Positions 46,195-56,752 of a stretch of 64,000 nt of DNA are shown in pieces. Origin of the DNA: Steinernema hermaphroditum (Eukaryota > Nematoda > Chromadorea > Rhabditida > Steinernematidae). Position 1 is the stretch's first letter, and each line of letters begins with the position of its first letter. The DNA lies in assembly GCA_030435675.1 (NCBI GenBank), contig CM059622.1, positions 3,100,001 to 3,164,000 of the forward strand. The letters are read 5' to 3'. The translations under genes were made by a program, and so were the position numbers. The notes beneath the pieces are model-generated. The model was not told the DNA's origin and did no database searches. It worked only from the letters and a program-made list of their open reading frames with translations.

Positions 46195-46599
46195 TATATC
46201 TTAGGAAAAGGAGCCCAAGATTGAGTTGTGGTCCGAACCAGGCCGAAAAAGTGATATGCCACTATGTCGCAATATTATAGAAGCACGGGGACGAAAAGTG
46301 TTCCTGCGATAGAGCAACCTCTCAGCTACAGTTTGCGACTAATATCGAGAAAAGCCTTCTTTTCTTATGCAAAATACTGCGGTAAATAACACAGGAACTA
46401 GGGACCGGATTTGGTGTTTCACCGGATCAGTGGGGAGCGCCCAGTGTTTGATAATTTAGATTGTCCTCAAAACTGCTGCTCATCTTCAGCTGGGAATCAG
46501 TCACTCACTGCACATGTAGGCCTCCCACAGCTCTATCTGACAGCTGTGTGTACAGGACTGGCGGAAACATCAACACATAAAAAGAGTCAAAGTTTGCAA

Positions 46600-47160
46600 T
46601 GACTCCAAAAAGATCGGTCGCCGTGCATGGAATCGACGGCGGCATCGAATCGGGAAAAGAAATTCCTCTGACGCCAATTTCTCGCCCGGCAACAGTATCC
46701 CGGAAGCGTCTTCGAATAGAACATGAGGAAGAAGACGAAACAGCCGTTTACCTTTGTGCAATATGTCTTGCCTCGCTTTCACTCGGCCATTTGACGAACA
46801 AATTCATTTTTTTAATGATGGCTTCGAGAACTCGTTCCAAACAGCGTGAAACTATTGGTTGGGACATTTGTAACCCAACAGAAGCATGTGATTGGAATGT
46901 ATTTCCACCTAACACAGTCAGTGCTGCACCCAATTGTTGCACTGGCAACAAACCACCGTTTCGTGACGCCATGTGCTCCAAATCTTCATGTAATTCATCT
47001 AGTAGAGCCGTAAATACGTGCCGACGGAATCGGAAGAGACTGCGGAATACAAGATCATTTGATACTTCCAGCGGATTGCTTCGATCCCGAAATATCCGTC
47101 TAGAAAAGGTTGGCGTCCGCTCCTCGGTGATCAATTGCTCGAGAAGATCGAGATTAATCG
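46600..47160 (-). mobile_element. PIF/Harbinger transposase fragment (HARBI1-like N-terminal half)
   Basis: The minus-strand frame 47155-46752 reads RDRSNPLEVSNDLVFRSLFR, FTALLDELHEDLEHMAS, LLPVQQLGAALTVLGGNTFQ, MSQPIVSRCLERVLEAIIKK and FVKWPSE, the characteristic region before the DDE nuclease in Harbinger transposases and HARBI1. It ends at a donor-like GTAAAC. Downstream to 46600 I see only weak remains, and the DDE triad is not found. Its upstream end touches the duplicated helq-1 segment at 47163, and the frame even runs a few codons into it. Confidence 0.82.
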
Positions 47161-47886
47161 AGGCCGTTTTTGCTCTCTTCGGCGCTTTCATTGGCAAGCC
47201 GAAGCGGCTTCCGTTCGACGGAGTGCTCGCCTCTGAGGGGAGTGATCGGACCGACAGCCTGGCACGCGTTTCGCTTCAATGACGACGTGGAGAAGGGACT
47301 CTTGAAGGGTTCTATTGTCTTCCGAGTGCAATGCAGAATGCGGCCCGAGTCGGTGACCGTTCGGTTGGGAAGCCGCGGGGGAGTCGCTCTGGTGACATTC
47401 GCCACGTCGTTCATAGGACTGAAATGAAAAAAGTACGAAGAAACCGTAACACGACGCGATTCGCGCAAACGTCTCTTACAATCATGAATCGTACGATACA
47501 ACAAATCATGACAAACGCTCTATAGGCTGATAATATGTGATAAATGGGCGAGAAAAGCGACTCACGCATATGGATGTAACAGAACGAATCGCCACAGTCA
47601 CCAGAGTATGGATAGATGAAGATGAGAAGTCAGGTAGACAGTCGGACTGCAAAGTGTGTGTCTGCAGACTAGTCGGCTAGTAAACAGTCTTGCTGTAAAA
47701 GTTGCTGTCTACAAACTGAATTTGGCCGCTATTTAGACGTCTCACAGCCATAGATGGCTGAAAAATCGTATTTCCACTGGTCGATGTTGAATTTAGCTTT
47801 TTCGAAGAAACAGAGATTCCCGCATTTTTAAGGCTGAACGGGCTAGGGAAAATCGACTCTTCGACCACGCGTGGATCTTTTCACTG

Positions 47887-48748
47887 CACGGCGTGTCAGC
47901 GCCATTGAAGCCGAGACAGAAAAGCGTCCGCGCTATCGTGGCAGAACCACAAAAAATGTTCTCAATTTCTTGCTTTTTGAGCACCAAAATGCAGATTTCT
48001 CCGCACAGAAGTCGAATTTCCAAAATTCAACAGGTGAATCGATAGCAAATCCTCTGCTGAACATTTTGCGACCCGACTCGCTGAGATCCATCGCAAATTG
48101 AGAGAGGAGATACATTTCTACGGAGTGCCATTTTGGCTCAAAAATGGCCGATTTTGGCCCTTCCCGGATAACAAACGTACTTTTCTCTGCGAGGAAGTCG
48201 AATTTTCAAAATTCAACAGGTGAATCGATGGCAAATCCTCTGCTGAGCATTTTGCGACCCGACTCGCTGAGATCCATCGCGAATTGAGAGAGGAGATACA
48301 TTTCTACGGAGTGTCATTTTTGGCGATAGGCGTTTTAAGTGTTTATTGTCATGATTCGTACATTTCTCCGCGAAGAAGGCATCAAATCGGGATACCTTTA
48401 GCGGAAATCGTACACTAGAGTGTGGCGAGCATTTTGCGCATAGAAGGGACGAATTATATGTGACTGGCCAAAGGTTACAAGGCTTCTTCAAACTGCTTTC
48501 TCGGAAGCGACGTACGACTTTTACTTCGTGGCGGGAGCCAAAAATGTCCGCCCTGACACGCCTTGTACCCATTTCTCCGCGAAGAAGTCGAATTTTTGCA
48601 AAATCCAACAGGTGAATCGATAGGAAATTCACTGCTGAGCATTTTGCGACCCATCTGGAACAGATTGGATGCGAAGTGAGAAAGTTTATCCATTTCTACG
48701 GTGTGGCTTTCGCCACGGACGCGAAAATGTCTGCTCTGACACGCCGTG
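47887..48748. mobile_element. Non-autonomous element with inverted ends inside the helq-1 duplicate
   Basis: The sequence absent from the parental locus begins with CACGGCGTGTCAG (47887-47899) and ends with the exact reverse complement CTGACACGCCGTG (48736-48748), so it looks like a terminal-inverted-repeat element. Inside are three related units, each with TTCTCCGC(G/A)...AAGTCGAATTT and CAACAGGTGAATCGATAG. A diverged internal copy of the end lies near 48550. It encodes no protein that I can see. Confidence 0.75.
47990..48710 (+). repeat. Three subrepeats of about 130 bp inside the inserted element
   Basis: Units at about 47995-48125, 48185-48315 and 48570-48710 share AAGTCGAATTT, CAACAGGTGAATCGAT, CATTTTGCGACCC and ACATTTCTACGG. 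The first two are almost identical, the third is more diverged. Confidence 0.8.
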
Positions 48749-49039
48749 ACTGTTTTTCAAGGAAAGACGATTTGGGGTTTCCTGACTGTCTCGTCGCGCG
48801 ATTGTGAAATTCGAAAAATTTACTCTTTGGACAGTTATTTTTGAAGATTTCCCTTTATTTTGCGCTTTCTATTGTGGATAAGCACGCCATTAGCAACTTT
48901 TCAGCAGTGTCAAGCAGAAGAAGTCCGCGTGTCGTTCATCTTTCTAGAACCCAGACTAAAGTTCGCGCCCAATAAGCTCTGTTTCTTCGCGGTTTGCACT
49001 TTGGTTCACCTTCTTACCATCCTGTGCATTTCAGGCGCC

Positions 49040-51488
49040 ATGTCGCCGAATGATGACGACGACGATCAAGGTGTGCAATCCTTCACTAATGGCGCCGCTG
49101 TCCACTACGCATCCTGGGATATGGGGCTGCCAAGCTCTGACAAAATTGAAGCGAAGCTGCTTGAATACTTCAAGTACGACGACATCGGCAACAAGGATAG
49201 GCACTCGGACGAGGAACGCCTCCGAAATGGAGTGTTCAGAAGAGGTGAGAAAGAAGTCGAAATTGTAAGTTTTCGTGCTTTCTCCGCCAGTTCATGTATG
49301 CTCGTCAGATACATCGCATCTCTCTTCGCCGTTCTGCTAACTGTTTCGTATCTCACGTCGACTCCCCGAGCTGTATTTGGGTGAAACTCGCGAACAACAT
49401 CACCGATCAGCTCAACAAGCCTGTTCCTTCGTAAGTACTCACGAACGAGGACTTCCCACTTTTACGGTGTCATTTAGGAAACACGAAACATTTTTGAAGA
49501 ATTTCACTCCTGAGCAGTGCCAGCGATTCAGGTACTGCATGGCTCCACGAACAGAGAAAATTATGGCCAGGGCGCGGATTTTGCACATTCAGCACCTGAA
49601 GGTGCCAAAGAAAAACAGCCGGGAACGTATGGATCGAACATTTTGTTATGTAGTCTACATCGATTACGGCAATACCCAGTGGGTTTGCTCGGTATGTTGA
49701 CCATTTCAGAAACGCCATGCAATCCTATAGTCGCTTCAGAAGGCACTGCTTCCTCTCGACGAAAACCTCTACTACCACCCTTGGCAGGCGATCCCCGTTG
49801 CTCTGTTTCCGCTCGTTCATTTCCAAGATATTGTCACACAGGAGAGCGTATGTTTACAGCAGATGGCGCCAAAATGACCGCAGCTCTTCAGACCTCCACC
49901 TGGTCAGATGAACTTTGTGACCTTACACGAGAAGTTCTGAGCGAATTTCCGAAGTTGCACCTGAAAATTCTACCAGGAAGCCACACGTACTTCAATACGT
50001 ACAAGGTCCACTTTGACTCGCACGAAACCATATCTCCGATCATCTGTAACGTGCATGGAATCAATGATGACTATCCGGAAGGTATCTCGGTCGCCGATTT
50101 GATGGTGGCCAGATCGGGTGGACAAGTTTTCTGTCCCGCAGAGTTCCTGGACCCTAATGAATTCCTAACAAGATGCCGAGTTCTCTCTTCGGATCGGATT
50201 GTAAGAGTCGCAACCTTTCTAACTACAGTTTGTGGTTATAGAACCGCGAAATCAGTGAAAATCCAAACTACTTGGAGGAGAGCCTTGAAAGAGGGAACAT
50301 TCCCGACTTCTTCTGCGATTTCCCCGATATCCCAAATGAAGATTGGGCAGACGAAGGCCCCAAGAATTTCGGTGGCAGAATCAATCCGCTATCAGTAGAA
50401 TACTTGGAGGCACATAGTTATAATGTCGATGATGACGAGCTTGTGCTGAAGATATGCCCCGACCAGCGAAGATGTGGAGTGCCGTTCTTCCGCGCCTCAG
50501 TAGTTAAGCCACTCGGAGAGGAGAGAAACAAAGCCAGCGTTATAGCGCAGTACTTCAATCACTACAAGGGAGCTGTCACCAGCTTCGATGAATTTTCGCA
50601 TTCCCTGCAGATATTCTACGGGAACCCGACGAATCAACTACCTCTGAATATTGACCATGTCAATATGTACGGGCCCATGTTTTGTCTTACTGTGTTAACC
50701 TCTGTGTTTAGAGCGGAACTCAAGACTCCTGGCCGAGAGACGTATGGAATCTTTAAGTGTATGACCTATGAAAACGAACAAGTGCCGCTGCAGCAGCGGT
50801 ATCGAAGAATCAAGATCATCGAAATGGAAGAGCTGCAGAAGAGGGGTGAAACCAGGCACGAGCAAAACAGTGAAAGCACTTACACTCTCGAGATTGAATA
50901 CGTCGACTTCGGATTGAAAGATCGCATCCTGTCTTCGACGCAGTCCCTGCTGGAGATTCACCGGTCACATTGCATGCAGCCACCCTTCGTCAACGCCATG
51001 CGAATATGCTTCGAAGAGGACGACTTCTTCGTACGCAAGGATCCCAATCACAAAGAGAAGTTCGCGAAAGCTCTGAAGAGGGACAAGCTCTACGTCGGAA
51101 AGCTTCATTCACACAAACGGTAAGGATAGACGTCTCACTCTCACTAGACAGACCCCATATAAAAAAGAATTGTTTCTGGACAATACCTGCTGTCCCTTCT
51201 CGAAATAACATGCACTTTCCAGACAGCCTCAAAAATTCTCTCTCGATTGTCTCAAAGTGCAATTTTAGGTGCCCTTTCAACAAAAGCGGGAACGTTCTGC
51301 ATATCACGAACCTCAGAGTACTAGACGAAGACGAATCGGAGCCATTCGTAGAAATCTTCAAACGGAGACTGCAAGAGCGCGACATTGAGCCGAGAGTGGC
51401 ACCAGGAGTCAAAGTCCGGTCTTGGCACAAAGTGCCCAAATGGCAACTTCTGGACCCGAACACCGACTTTGAGGAAGCTGCAGTATAG
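49040..51488 (+). CDS. Two-Tudor-domain protein, seven exons
   Basis: Exons 49040-49264, 49309-49430, 49478-49691, 49731-49847, 49892-50200, 50242-51119 and 51269-51488 join in frame to 694 residues. The ATG follows an acceptor (TTTCAG) by 5 bp. The first extended Tudor domain shows FVSHVDSPSCIWVKL, then ARILHIQ and CYVVYIDYGNTQWVC with LLPLDENLYYHPWQAIPVAL. The second has FFRASVVK, YTLEIEYVDFGLKDRIL and HCMQPPFVNAMRI. Such proteins bind methylarginine or Argonaute-type partners in small-RNA and germ-granule pathways. In the second domain Tyr-Gly-Asn is replaced by Phe-Gly-Leu, so the aromatic cage may be lost. No orthologue named. Introns are mostly about 40-50 bp. AATAAA at 51503. Confidence 0.85.
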
Positions 51489-51652
51489 AGATGTTCTAGT
51501 CAAATAAATTATTTTGTTGGTCTCGGTAGGATTTGATTGCGTTTTGTTTACTTCGGACGATGATACTTGAACTGTGTTGAGAGCGGGAGTGTGAATTTGG
51601 GTAATTTTACAGGTGGGCAGCAGAAACGTTGCTCAACTCTTTTGGATTGTTG

Positions 51653-52224
51653 ATGGCCAGCAGCATCTCGCGCGCGACGTGGGTGCAACTCTACAAAGAT
51701 CTCCATCGTGCTGCTCGTGAGGTGAGTATGTATTCATTGTATTGTTATGTCTAAACTGATTTGGGCGTCTCAGTGCTGATGCTAGACAGAGTTGATGTGG
51801 AAGCAGACGTTCAGACTGTCTAGACATGGCGGGTTTGGTGGTTTTTTGGCCCAAATTTGTGAAATTTTAAAGATAAGTGAATTTCCAAAATCAGTGGCTT
51901 CATTTCTCTGCATATGAACTTTGCATATGACTGGGTTATGTCTAATTTTCTGAAATTTCCGCACTGTTTGAATCTGAATGAAGTGAATTTGAATCGGTAC
52001 TCTCTTTCTTGCAGTAACTCCGTGTTTTTCAGTTCCCCCAGTATAACTACCGAGAGTTCTCGAAGCGCCGCATCCGCGACTACTTTGTGGAGAACCGGAA
52101 CGTCACTGACCAAGAAGAACTAGTGAAGCTTTACAAGTTTGGAAAGGATCAGTTGGCGGCAATCAAGCGCCAAACCACGATCAGCAAGTTACTGCCTGCA
52201 TCGAAACTGGTCATCGAGCAGTAG
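51653..52224 (+). CDS. LYRM4: LYRM4/ISD11, iron-sulfur cluster biogenesis factor
   Basis: Exons 51653-51721 and 52033-52224 give 86 residues, the family's usual length. The LYR signature appears as VQLYKDLHRAARE followed by YNYREFSKRRIRDYFVENRN, which matches the ISD11 core YNYR-RRIRD-F-EN. ISD11 is a mitochondrial protein that stabilises the cysteine desulfurase NFS1 with acyl carrier protein. An acceptor (TTTTACAG, ending 51612) lies 41 bp upstream of the ATG. The gene starts 165 bp after the Tudor gene and ends 55 bp before MNAT1. The 311-bp intron carries a TAGACA-type repeat (GACTGTCTAGACA near 51815). Confidence 0.9.
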
Positions 52225-52278
52225 AGTTTTTTTCCGCCGTTTCTCTCCGTTTCCCTATCAACAATCAATCAACCAACC

Positions 52279-53435
52279 ATGCGCGAGTGTCCGAAATGCA
52301 AGACGAAGGAGTACAACAACCGGGCGATGGTGATGATGGTCAACGAGTGTGGCCATCCGCTGTGCAAGAACTGTGTCGACAACATCTTCGCTCGTAATGC
52401 CGGGCCATGTCCGACGTGTCAAAAGACGCTGAAGAAATCATCTTTCTGGGAGCAGACCCTCGACGATCCAATGATGGAGAGGGAGAACTTCATCAGAGGC
52501 AGAGTTCGCAAGGTAAGCAATGAGACAGTCTCTGTGAGAGGCGGAAACCACTTCCACGCGATGAAAGCCGATATAGGTCGTTTTTTCTGTCTGCTAGACA
52601 TTTGCAGATTGTCTGAAGTAGGTGTTCCTGATTGTCTTCTTTAGACCTACAACTTGAAACAAGATGACTTCGCTTCCCTCTGCGAATACAACGACTATCT
52701 CGAGCGCGTAGAGACGATCGTCTACAGTCTGATAGACGGCATCGATGTGGAAGCTATAGAAGCAGAAATTCTTCGCTTCAAGGACGAGCATCACGACCAG
52801 ATCGACCGTAACAGGCGGCGAATGGACGAAGATCAGATGTGGATCGAGGCGCAGCTCAGAGAAGAGAAGGAGATGCATAAGCGCCTTCAGATTTCTCGAG
52901 AGGAACAGGTGTGTTCACCATGGAAATTAGCCATTCTATTATTATTGTCAAGAAAGCCGTTGAAGCAGCCAAAATGGAGGCCAAGAAGAAGCGCGACGCG
53001 ATCATCAACGAGTTGAAGGAGTCGAACACCCACGCCGAGATTATCCTGGATCGCGTTCGCAAAGAGCAGATCGAACGAGAGATGGCCGAACGCGAAGAAG
53101 AGCTCCGCATCAAGGCGCAGGAGAAGCACGGTACATTCCTTATCTTCCGCTCTCGTGGTCTGACTCTTCAACATTTAGAACGCGAGCAAAGACGTCTACA
53201 GGCTCAGACGATGTCGTTCGGTCCCGTGCGCCAGATGGGAAAACCCTACCATCACGTGCCCCCTCAACTCACCCTCAATGGACCTCTGCTCCCTCCGGTG
53301 GAACATCTGGAAGGACTGGGTTATCTTCAGTACATCAGACAGGCCAGCAACAGACGTCTTGCCGGTGGGTACACTTCCGCTCTCGGCTGTATGCGTGCGC
53401 TAACCGAAGCCCGTGTCGACTTGTTTGCATTCTGA
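52279..53435 (+). CDS. mnat-1: MNAT1/MAT1, RING-finger subunit of CDK-activating kinase (TFIIH)
   Basis: Exons 52279-52512, 52645-52908, 52953-53130 and 53179-53435 join in frame to 310 residues, like human MAT1 (309). The N-terminal C3HC4 RING reads CPKCKTKEYNN, VNECGHPLCKNCV, CPTCQ, followed by the family's coiled coil (EQIEREMAEREEELRIKAQE) and a C-terminal YLQYIRQASNRRLAGGYTSA that matches the CDK7-cyclin H binding end. MAT1 assembles and activates CDK7-cyclin H and links it to TFIIH. The acceptor of exon 3 is AAG, slightly unusual. No AG acceptor lies in the 55 bp between the LYRM4 stop and this ATG, so SL2 operon splicing is not obvious. Confidence 0.94.
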
Positions 53436-53575
53436 TTTTTGTGCTTTGGTTGATTGATTCTTGATTATGTTATTCTGTGTTAAAGAGTATTTAGGACCGC
53501 TGACTGTGTTGTCTTGGGTTTGGGGAGGTCGGGAGGAATTCTGAACCGGTTGGATAATGGATAAGAGTTGGATGA

Positions 53576-55389
53576 TTAAGTTCGTTTATACGCTCTACAT
53601 TGGAATGGAACAGCGCCCCGTACAAAACCACGAGCGTACTCCATTTTCGGCGGCTTTCCTTCCTCCGGTTCAAAGCGGTAATGTTGCATCATCGTCGTGA
53701 AGAACATGAAAAGTTCCATGCGTGCGACGCTCTCTCCCAGACAAGCGCGTTTTCCCACGGAGAAGGGTGTGATTCTGTCGTCTTTTACGAAGGTGCCTTC
53801 TGGAGACAAGAAGCGCTCGGGGTGGAAGGCGAGAGGGTCTGCAAATGTTGTCTTTTAGGCAGAAGACAGGGCAAAGGGGGTTGGATATATGTCTACGATC
53901 TGTGAATATGGATGTCAAGGGTTTGGCCGCGGCTGTGCGAGACGAGACTCGAGACAAGCACAGCCCTGGTCTAGAAATCAGTGGTGCCAGACATATCGTT
54001 TGTCTAGTGGATGTTGTCTAGAGTACCCACCTTCGAACTCCTCAGGCGACTCGTGGACGGCTTGGAACTGCGGAATGACGATCGTTCCTTTGGGGATACG
54101 ATAGCCAGCGATGTCAACGTCTTCTTGCACGGCGTGCTGCAGGGTGAAAGGCAAGATATTTCCTACTCGCTGCACTTCCTGAATCGTGGCGCAGATGTAG
54201 GGCAGACGCGACTGGTCGGACATGTTCACTTCCTGCAATAAGTCTAGTTGATGAGGGGGTTACGGTACTGAGGCTTACGTAATCGGATCCGATAACGCGA
54301 TCGATCTCCTCATGGATCTTCGTCTGGATGTGGGGGTTGTTAAGGAGGTAATGGATGGCGTAGCGGAGTGTGGTTACGGTAGTCTCTGTGCCGGCGGAGA
54401 AGAGGTCGTAGATGGCGATGGAGAGTTGGTGGTCGGTGAACTCCTCCTGCTCGCCGCTCGACTCTCTTTTTTTGATCTCCATGAGGAAGGCGTCGATGTA
54501 GTCCCGGGGCGCGTCGTCGTAGTTGATCGTCTTCTTGTGCAAGTCGATTTCCTGAATGGCTGGGTTGTTAAAACTGTCGAATCAAAGAGGAAGACTCACC
54601 CCTCTGACTTGGTCCAGAATGCTGTCGTTGTGCTTGATGATATCGTTCATGCCACCCAAGTTGAAGAATCGTCCAAAGGGTCGGAAGACGGGGTACTCCT
54701 CGCACAGAAGCATGAACGCATTGCATGTGTCCTCGAGCACCTTCGCCAGGTCGGCCTTGAACTTGTGGATGAACGGGTCTTCGTGTTCGCGAACAGTGCC
54801 GAAGACGAGTTTGTGCACGACGTTTCCGACGGAGGTGGTGAGAAAACCCGACGGATCGACGGGAACTCCGTTCTGCTTGTCGAAGAGGTCGACAAGACGA
54901 CGTGCTTCTACGGCGACGGCATCTTGGAGCATCGGGCGTCCGACGCCGAAGTCGCGGAGGACGTGCAGGGCGAAGCGTCTCTGCTGCTTGTACATGGTGT
55001 TCTCGTTGAAAATGAGGCCGTAGTCACCGCCGAGCAGCAGCTGGTTGAAGTAGAAGCTTGGACGGCCGGCGAAGATCTCGCCTTTTTTGATGAAATACTC
55101 TCTGATGAGCTGAAAAAAAGGAAACTCTTAAAGACGTCTAAGGGTCTCGGGACCTTACCTCCTTATCGCAGATCACAATATTCGGTTGGGGCATCCAAAG
55201 GGTGAACACCTTTCCATACTTCTTCGCCAATTCGAGCACCTGGCTGTGCCCATATTCATCTCGCAAACTCAAGATATTGCCAAAGACGGGAAGAGGAAGC
55301 GGTCCTGGCGGGTACTTCTTGCGCTGGACGAAGTACTTGTCGAGCAAGTAGTAGACGGTGAGGGCGGCTAGCACTGTGAGAACGAACAT
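53576..55389 (-). CDS. Cytochrome P450, microsomal CYP2-clan type, five exons
   Basis: Exons 55389-55159, 55109-54600, 54551-54279, 54232-54031 and 53838-53576 join in frame to 492 residues, the normal P450 size. A membrane anchor (MFVLTVLAALTVYYLLDKYF) precedes the proline hinge KYPPGPLPLPVFGN. The I helix has FSAGTETTVTT, the heme loop is FSVGKRACLGESVARMELF with its Cys ligand, and the PERF region is FHPERFL. The ExxR motif is not canonical: the K-helix region reads ATIQEVQRVGNILP, which supplies E-x-x-R. It looks like the nematode CYP33/CYP2-like expansions that oxidise xenobiotics or lipids. A TATA box and duplicated receptor-like elements lie upstream. Confidence 0.94.
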
Positions 55390-55421
55390 TTTCGCTGACT
55401 GGTTTGCGGCCGACGACAGCA

Positions 55422-55429
55422 CTTATATA
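55422..55429 (-). promoter_or_regulatory. TATA box of the P450 gene
   Basis: TATATAAG lies 33-40 bases upstream of the ATG at 55389 on the minus strand, which implies a very short 5' leader. The position favours MFVL as the start over the GTG at 55422. Confidence 0.5.
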
Positions 55430-55461
55430 CCGCAGCGATAGTGGCGGTCGCAAGCGCCAAA

Positions 55462-55500
55462 GATCGGAAGGTCGCCCAAAATTGTGATCTTTAGGTCACA
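55462..55500 (-). promoter_or_regulatory. Nuclear-receptor-like element, copy 1
   Basis: GGAAGGTCG is followed by TTGTGATCTTTAGGTCACA. The half-sites TGATCT and AGGTCA are separated by two bases, an imperfect everted repeat of the AGGTCA type. It lies about 75-110 bp upstream of the P450 start. A second copy lies at 55702. Confidence 0.4.
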
Positions 55501-55701
55501 TTAAGGGGAAACATTCGTCATTTGCGATCGCAGGTCGAAATGCTTATCGAAAATCACATGGTAGGTGTACGTGAATGTTCCTATGAAGTGAAAAGTGAAA
55601 AGATCGAAACAACAAGATGTTCTATACGCGCAGTCTGGCGAAGAAGTTCAGAATTATGAGCATGTTATCGCATGTTAGTACATCAGTGTTACTTTGTGTG
55701 A

Positions 55702-55738
55702 TGGAAGGTCGGCAAAAACTGTGATCTTTAGGTCACAG
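55702..55738 (-). promoter_or_regulatory. Nuclear-receptor-like element, copy 2
   Basis: The 36-bp block with GGAAGGTCG and CTGTGATCTTTAGGTCACA repeats copy 1 in the same orientation. The palindromic outer bases (TGTGA...TCACA) are complete here. Similarity extends some 25 bp further, so the two arose by duplication. Confidence 0.4.
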
Positions 55739-56239
55739 CATTATGAGAAAATGTCGTAATGTCTTAAAAACAACATAGAGTAGAACACCTCGCTCGCAAT
55801 AACCTATCTGAATGATCCATTCCTCAGAGGATTAATGTGGCATCGAAGGTAACGTGCTGTCTTATGCGTCTTAGTCATCGCCATAAACCGTTGATAACCT
55901 TTGGAATCGATGTTCCAAAAGTGGCGTTGGATGGGTACATAGTGCGAGGTATGTGCCTCAACTGGGCACTTGGTACTCTTTTTAATTCGAAAGCGTTCGG
56001 AAAACAAGAATAACTAGCATTTGTGGATACCGTATCGAAATCGAGACCTTAAGATCCATTCATGTGATGATAGATGGGATCTATAGAAATAAACAAAGAT
56101 CTTTAATCCCACGTTGCATAAGGGCATCCCTGATTCAGTGGCCTTAAAGTTCAACTCCCGCTAAACCCTTATAAATATTATGGACTAAATGAACCGGAGA
56201 GTGATAGGCATAATAGTTTACTGAAGCACAGAAGCACAA
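55739..56239. other. P450 distal upstream region, nothing recognised
   Basis: No coding or structural feature is supported here. Confidence 0.5.
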
Positions 56240-56443
56240 TCAAACACCAATAGGTCCATTATTGTTGATGTCCAGAAGATCGTTATTATTGTTTCCATCC
56301 ACCGCGTCCTCGTTGTTGTTGAAGTCATGTAACTCCTCGAGGTCATCATTATTGTTGGCGTCCAGTACATTGTTGTTGAAATCCAGGAAGTCGCCGTCAA
56401 GAAGAAGGTGAAGAGTAGGGGCATCCACGAAGAGGCGGTCCAT
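56240..56443 (-). CDS. Asn-rich small open frame (hypothetical)
   Basis: A 67-residue frame starts MDRLFVDAPTLHLLLDGDFL and then has five runs of three or four Asn spaced about 8-12 residues apart (DFNNN, DANNND, DFNNNED, GNNNND, DINNNG). The DNA is a degenerate GTTGTT/ATTATT repeat, so the frame may be only a by-product of a microsatellite. No homologue recognised. Confidence 0.25.
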   Translation of the reverse strand: MDRLFVDAPTLHLLLDGDFLDFNNNVLDANNNDDLEELHDFNNNEDAVDGNNNNDLLDINNNGPIGV

Positions 56444-56752
56444 GGCAGATACGATGAGAGAAGGAGGTTCTCGTAGGTACTACGAGTTTCAGTATATCTT
56501 CTTATATGAGTCGAGTACTTCATAACGTGATGCTGACAGTTTGGTTAGGCTGCTCTGCCATCTCAGTCTAATGTTTTTTTTTCAAATTCGCTTGCGAGGC
56601 CACCGAATAGAATAATAAGATCTGCTATGTATTCGTGTCAGGATCGCTCGTTCCAAACAATGGATATCTATACCGAATGCGGATGGGCGAGATGTGTGAG
56701 TGGCGTCGTAGTCAGTCCATTTCCTCTGTTCAGTTCTTGTTGCGAGCCCACG

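Larger units (their letters stand above)
44977..46580. other. Intergenic DNA with possible mariner terminus and one orphan frame
   Basis: Behind the retroelement I see no intact gene. At 45511 the run TATTGGGTTGGTGCATTGAA looks like a mariner terminal repeat next to a TA target. An open frame at 45811-46194 is listed separately. Confidence 0.5.
47163..48868 (-). pseudogene. Partial duplicate of the helq-1 5' end and upstream region
   Basis: The segment matches 37480-38475 in the same orientation at high identity in the coding part. It contains the trans-splice acceptor, the ATG and the first roughly 85 codons of helq-1 ([20 protein letters not shown]) and stops abruptly inside the first exon, where the Harbinger fragment begins. 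Helicase motifs are absent, so it cannot encode a helicase. The minisatellite upstream is shorter than in the parent. An ~0.88 kb element is inserted at about 47871-48756 relative to the parent. Confidence 0.92.

Noticed and set aside
47197..47504. Second functional helq gene
   Set aside because: The copy ends inside exon 1 and has no helicase motif, so it is a fragment, not a gene.
54312..55205. 297-codon plus-strand frame
   Set aside because: Antisense of P450 exons 2 and 3.
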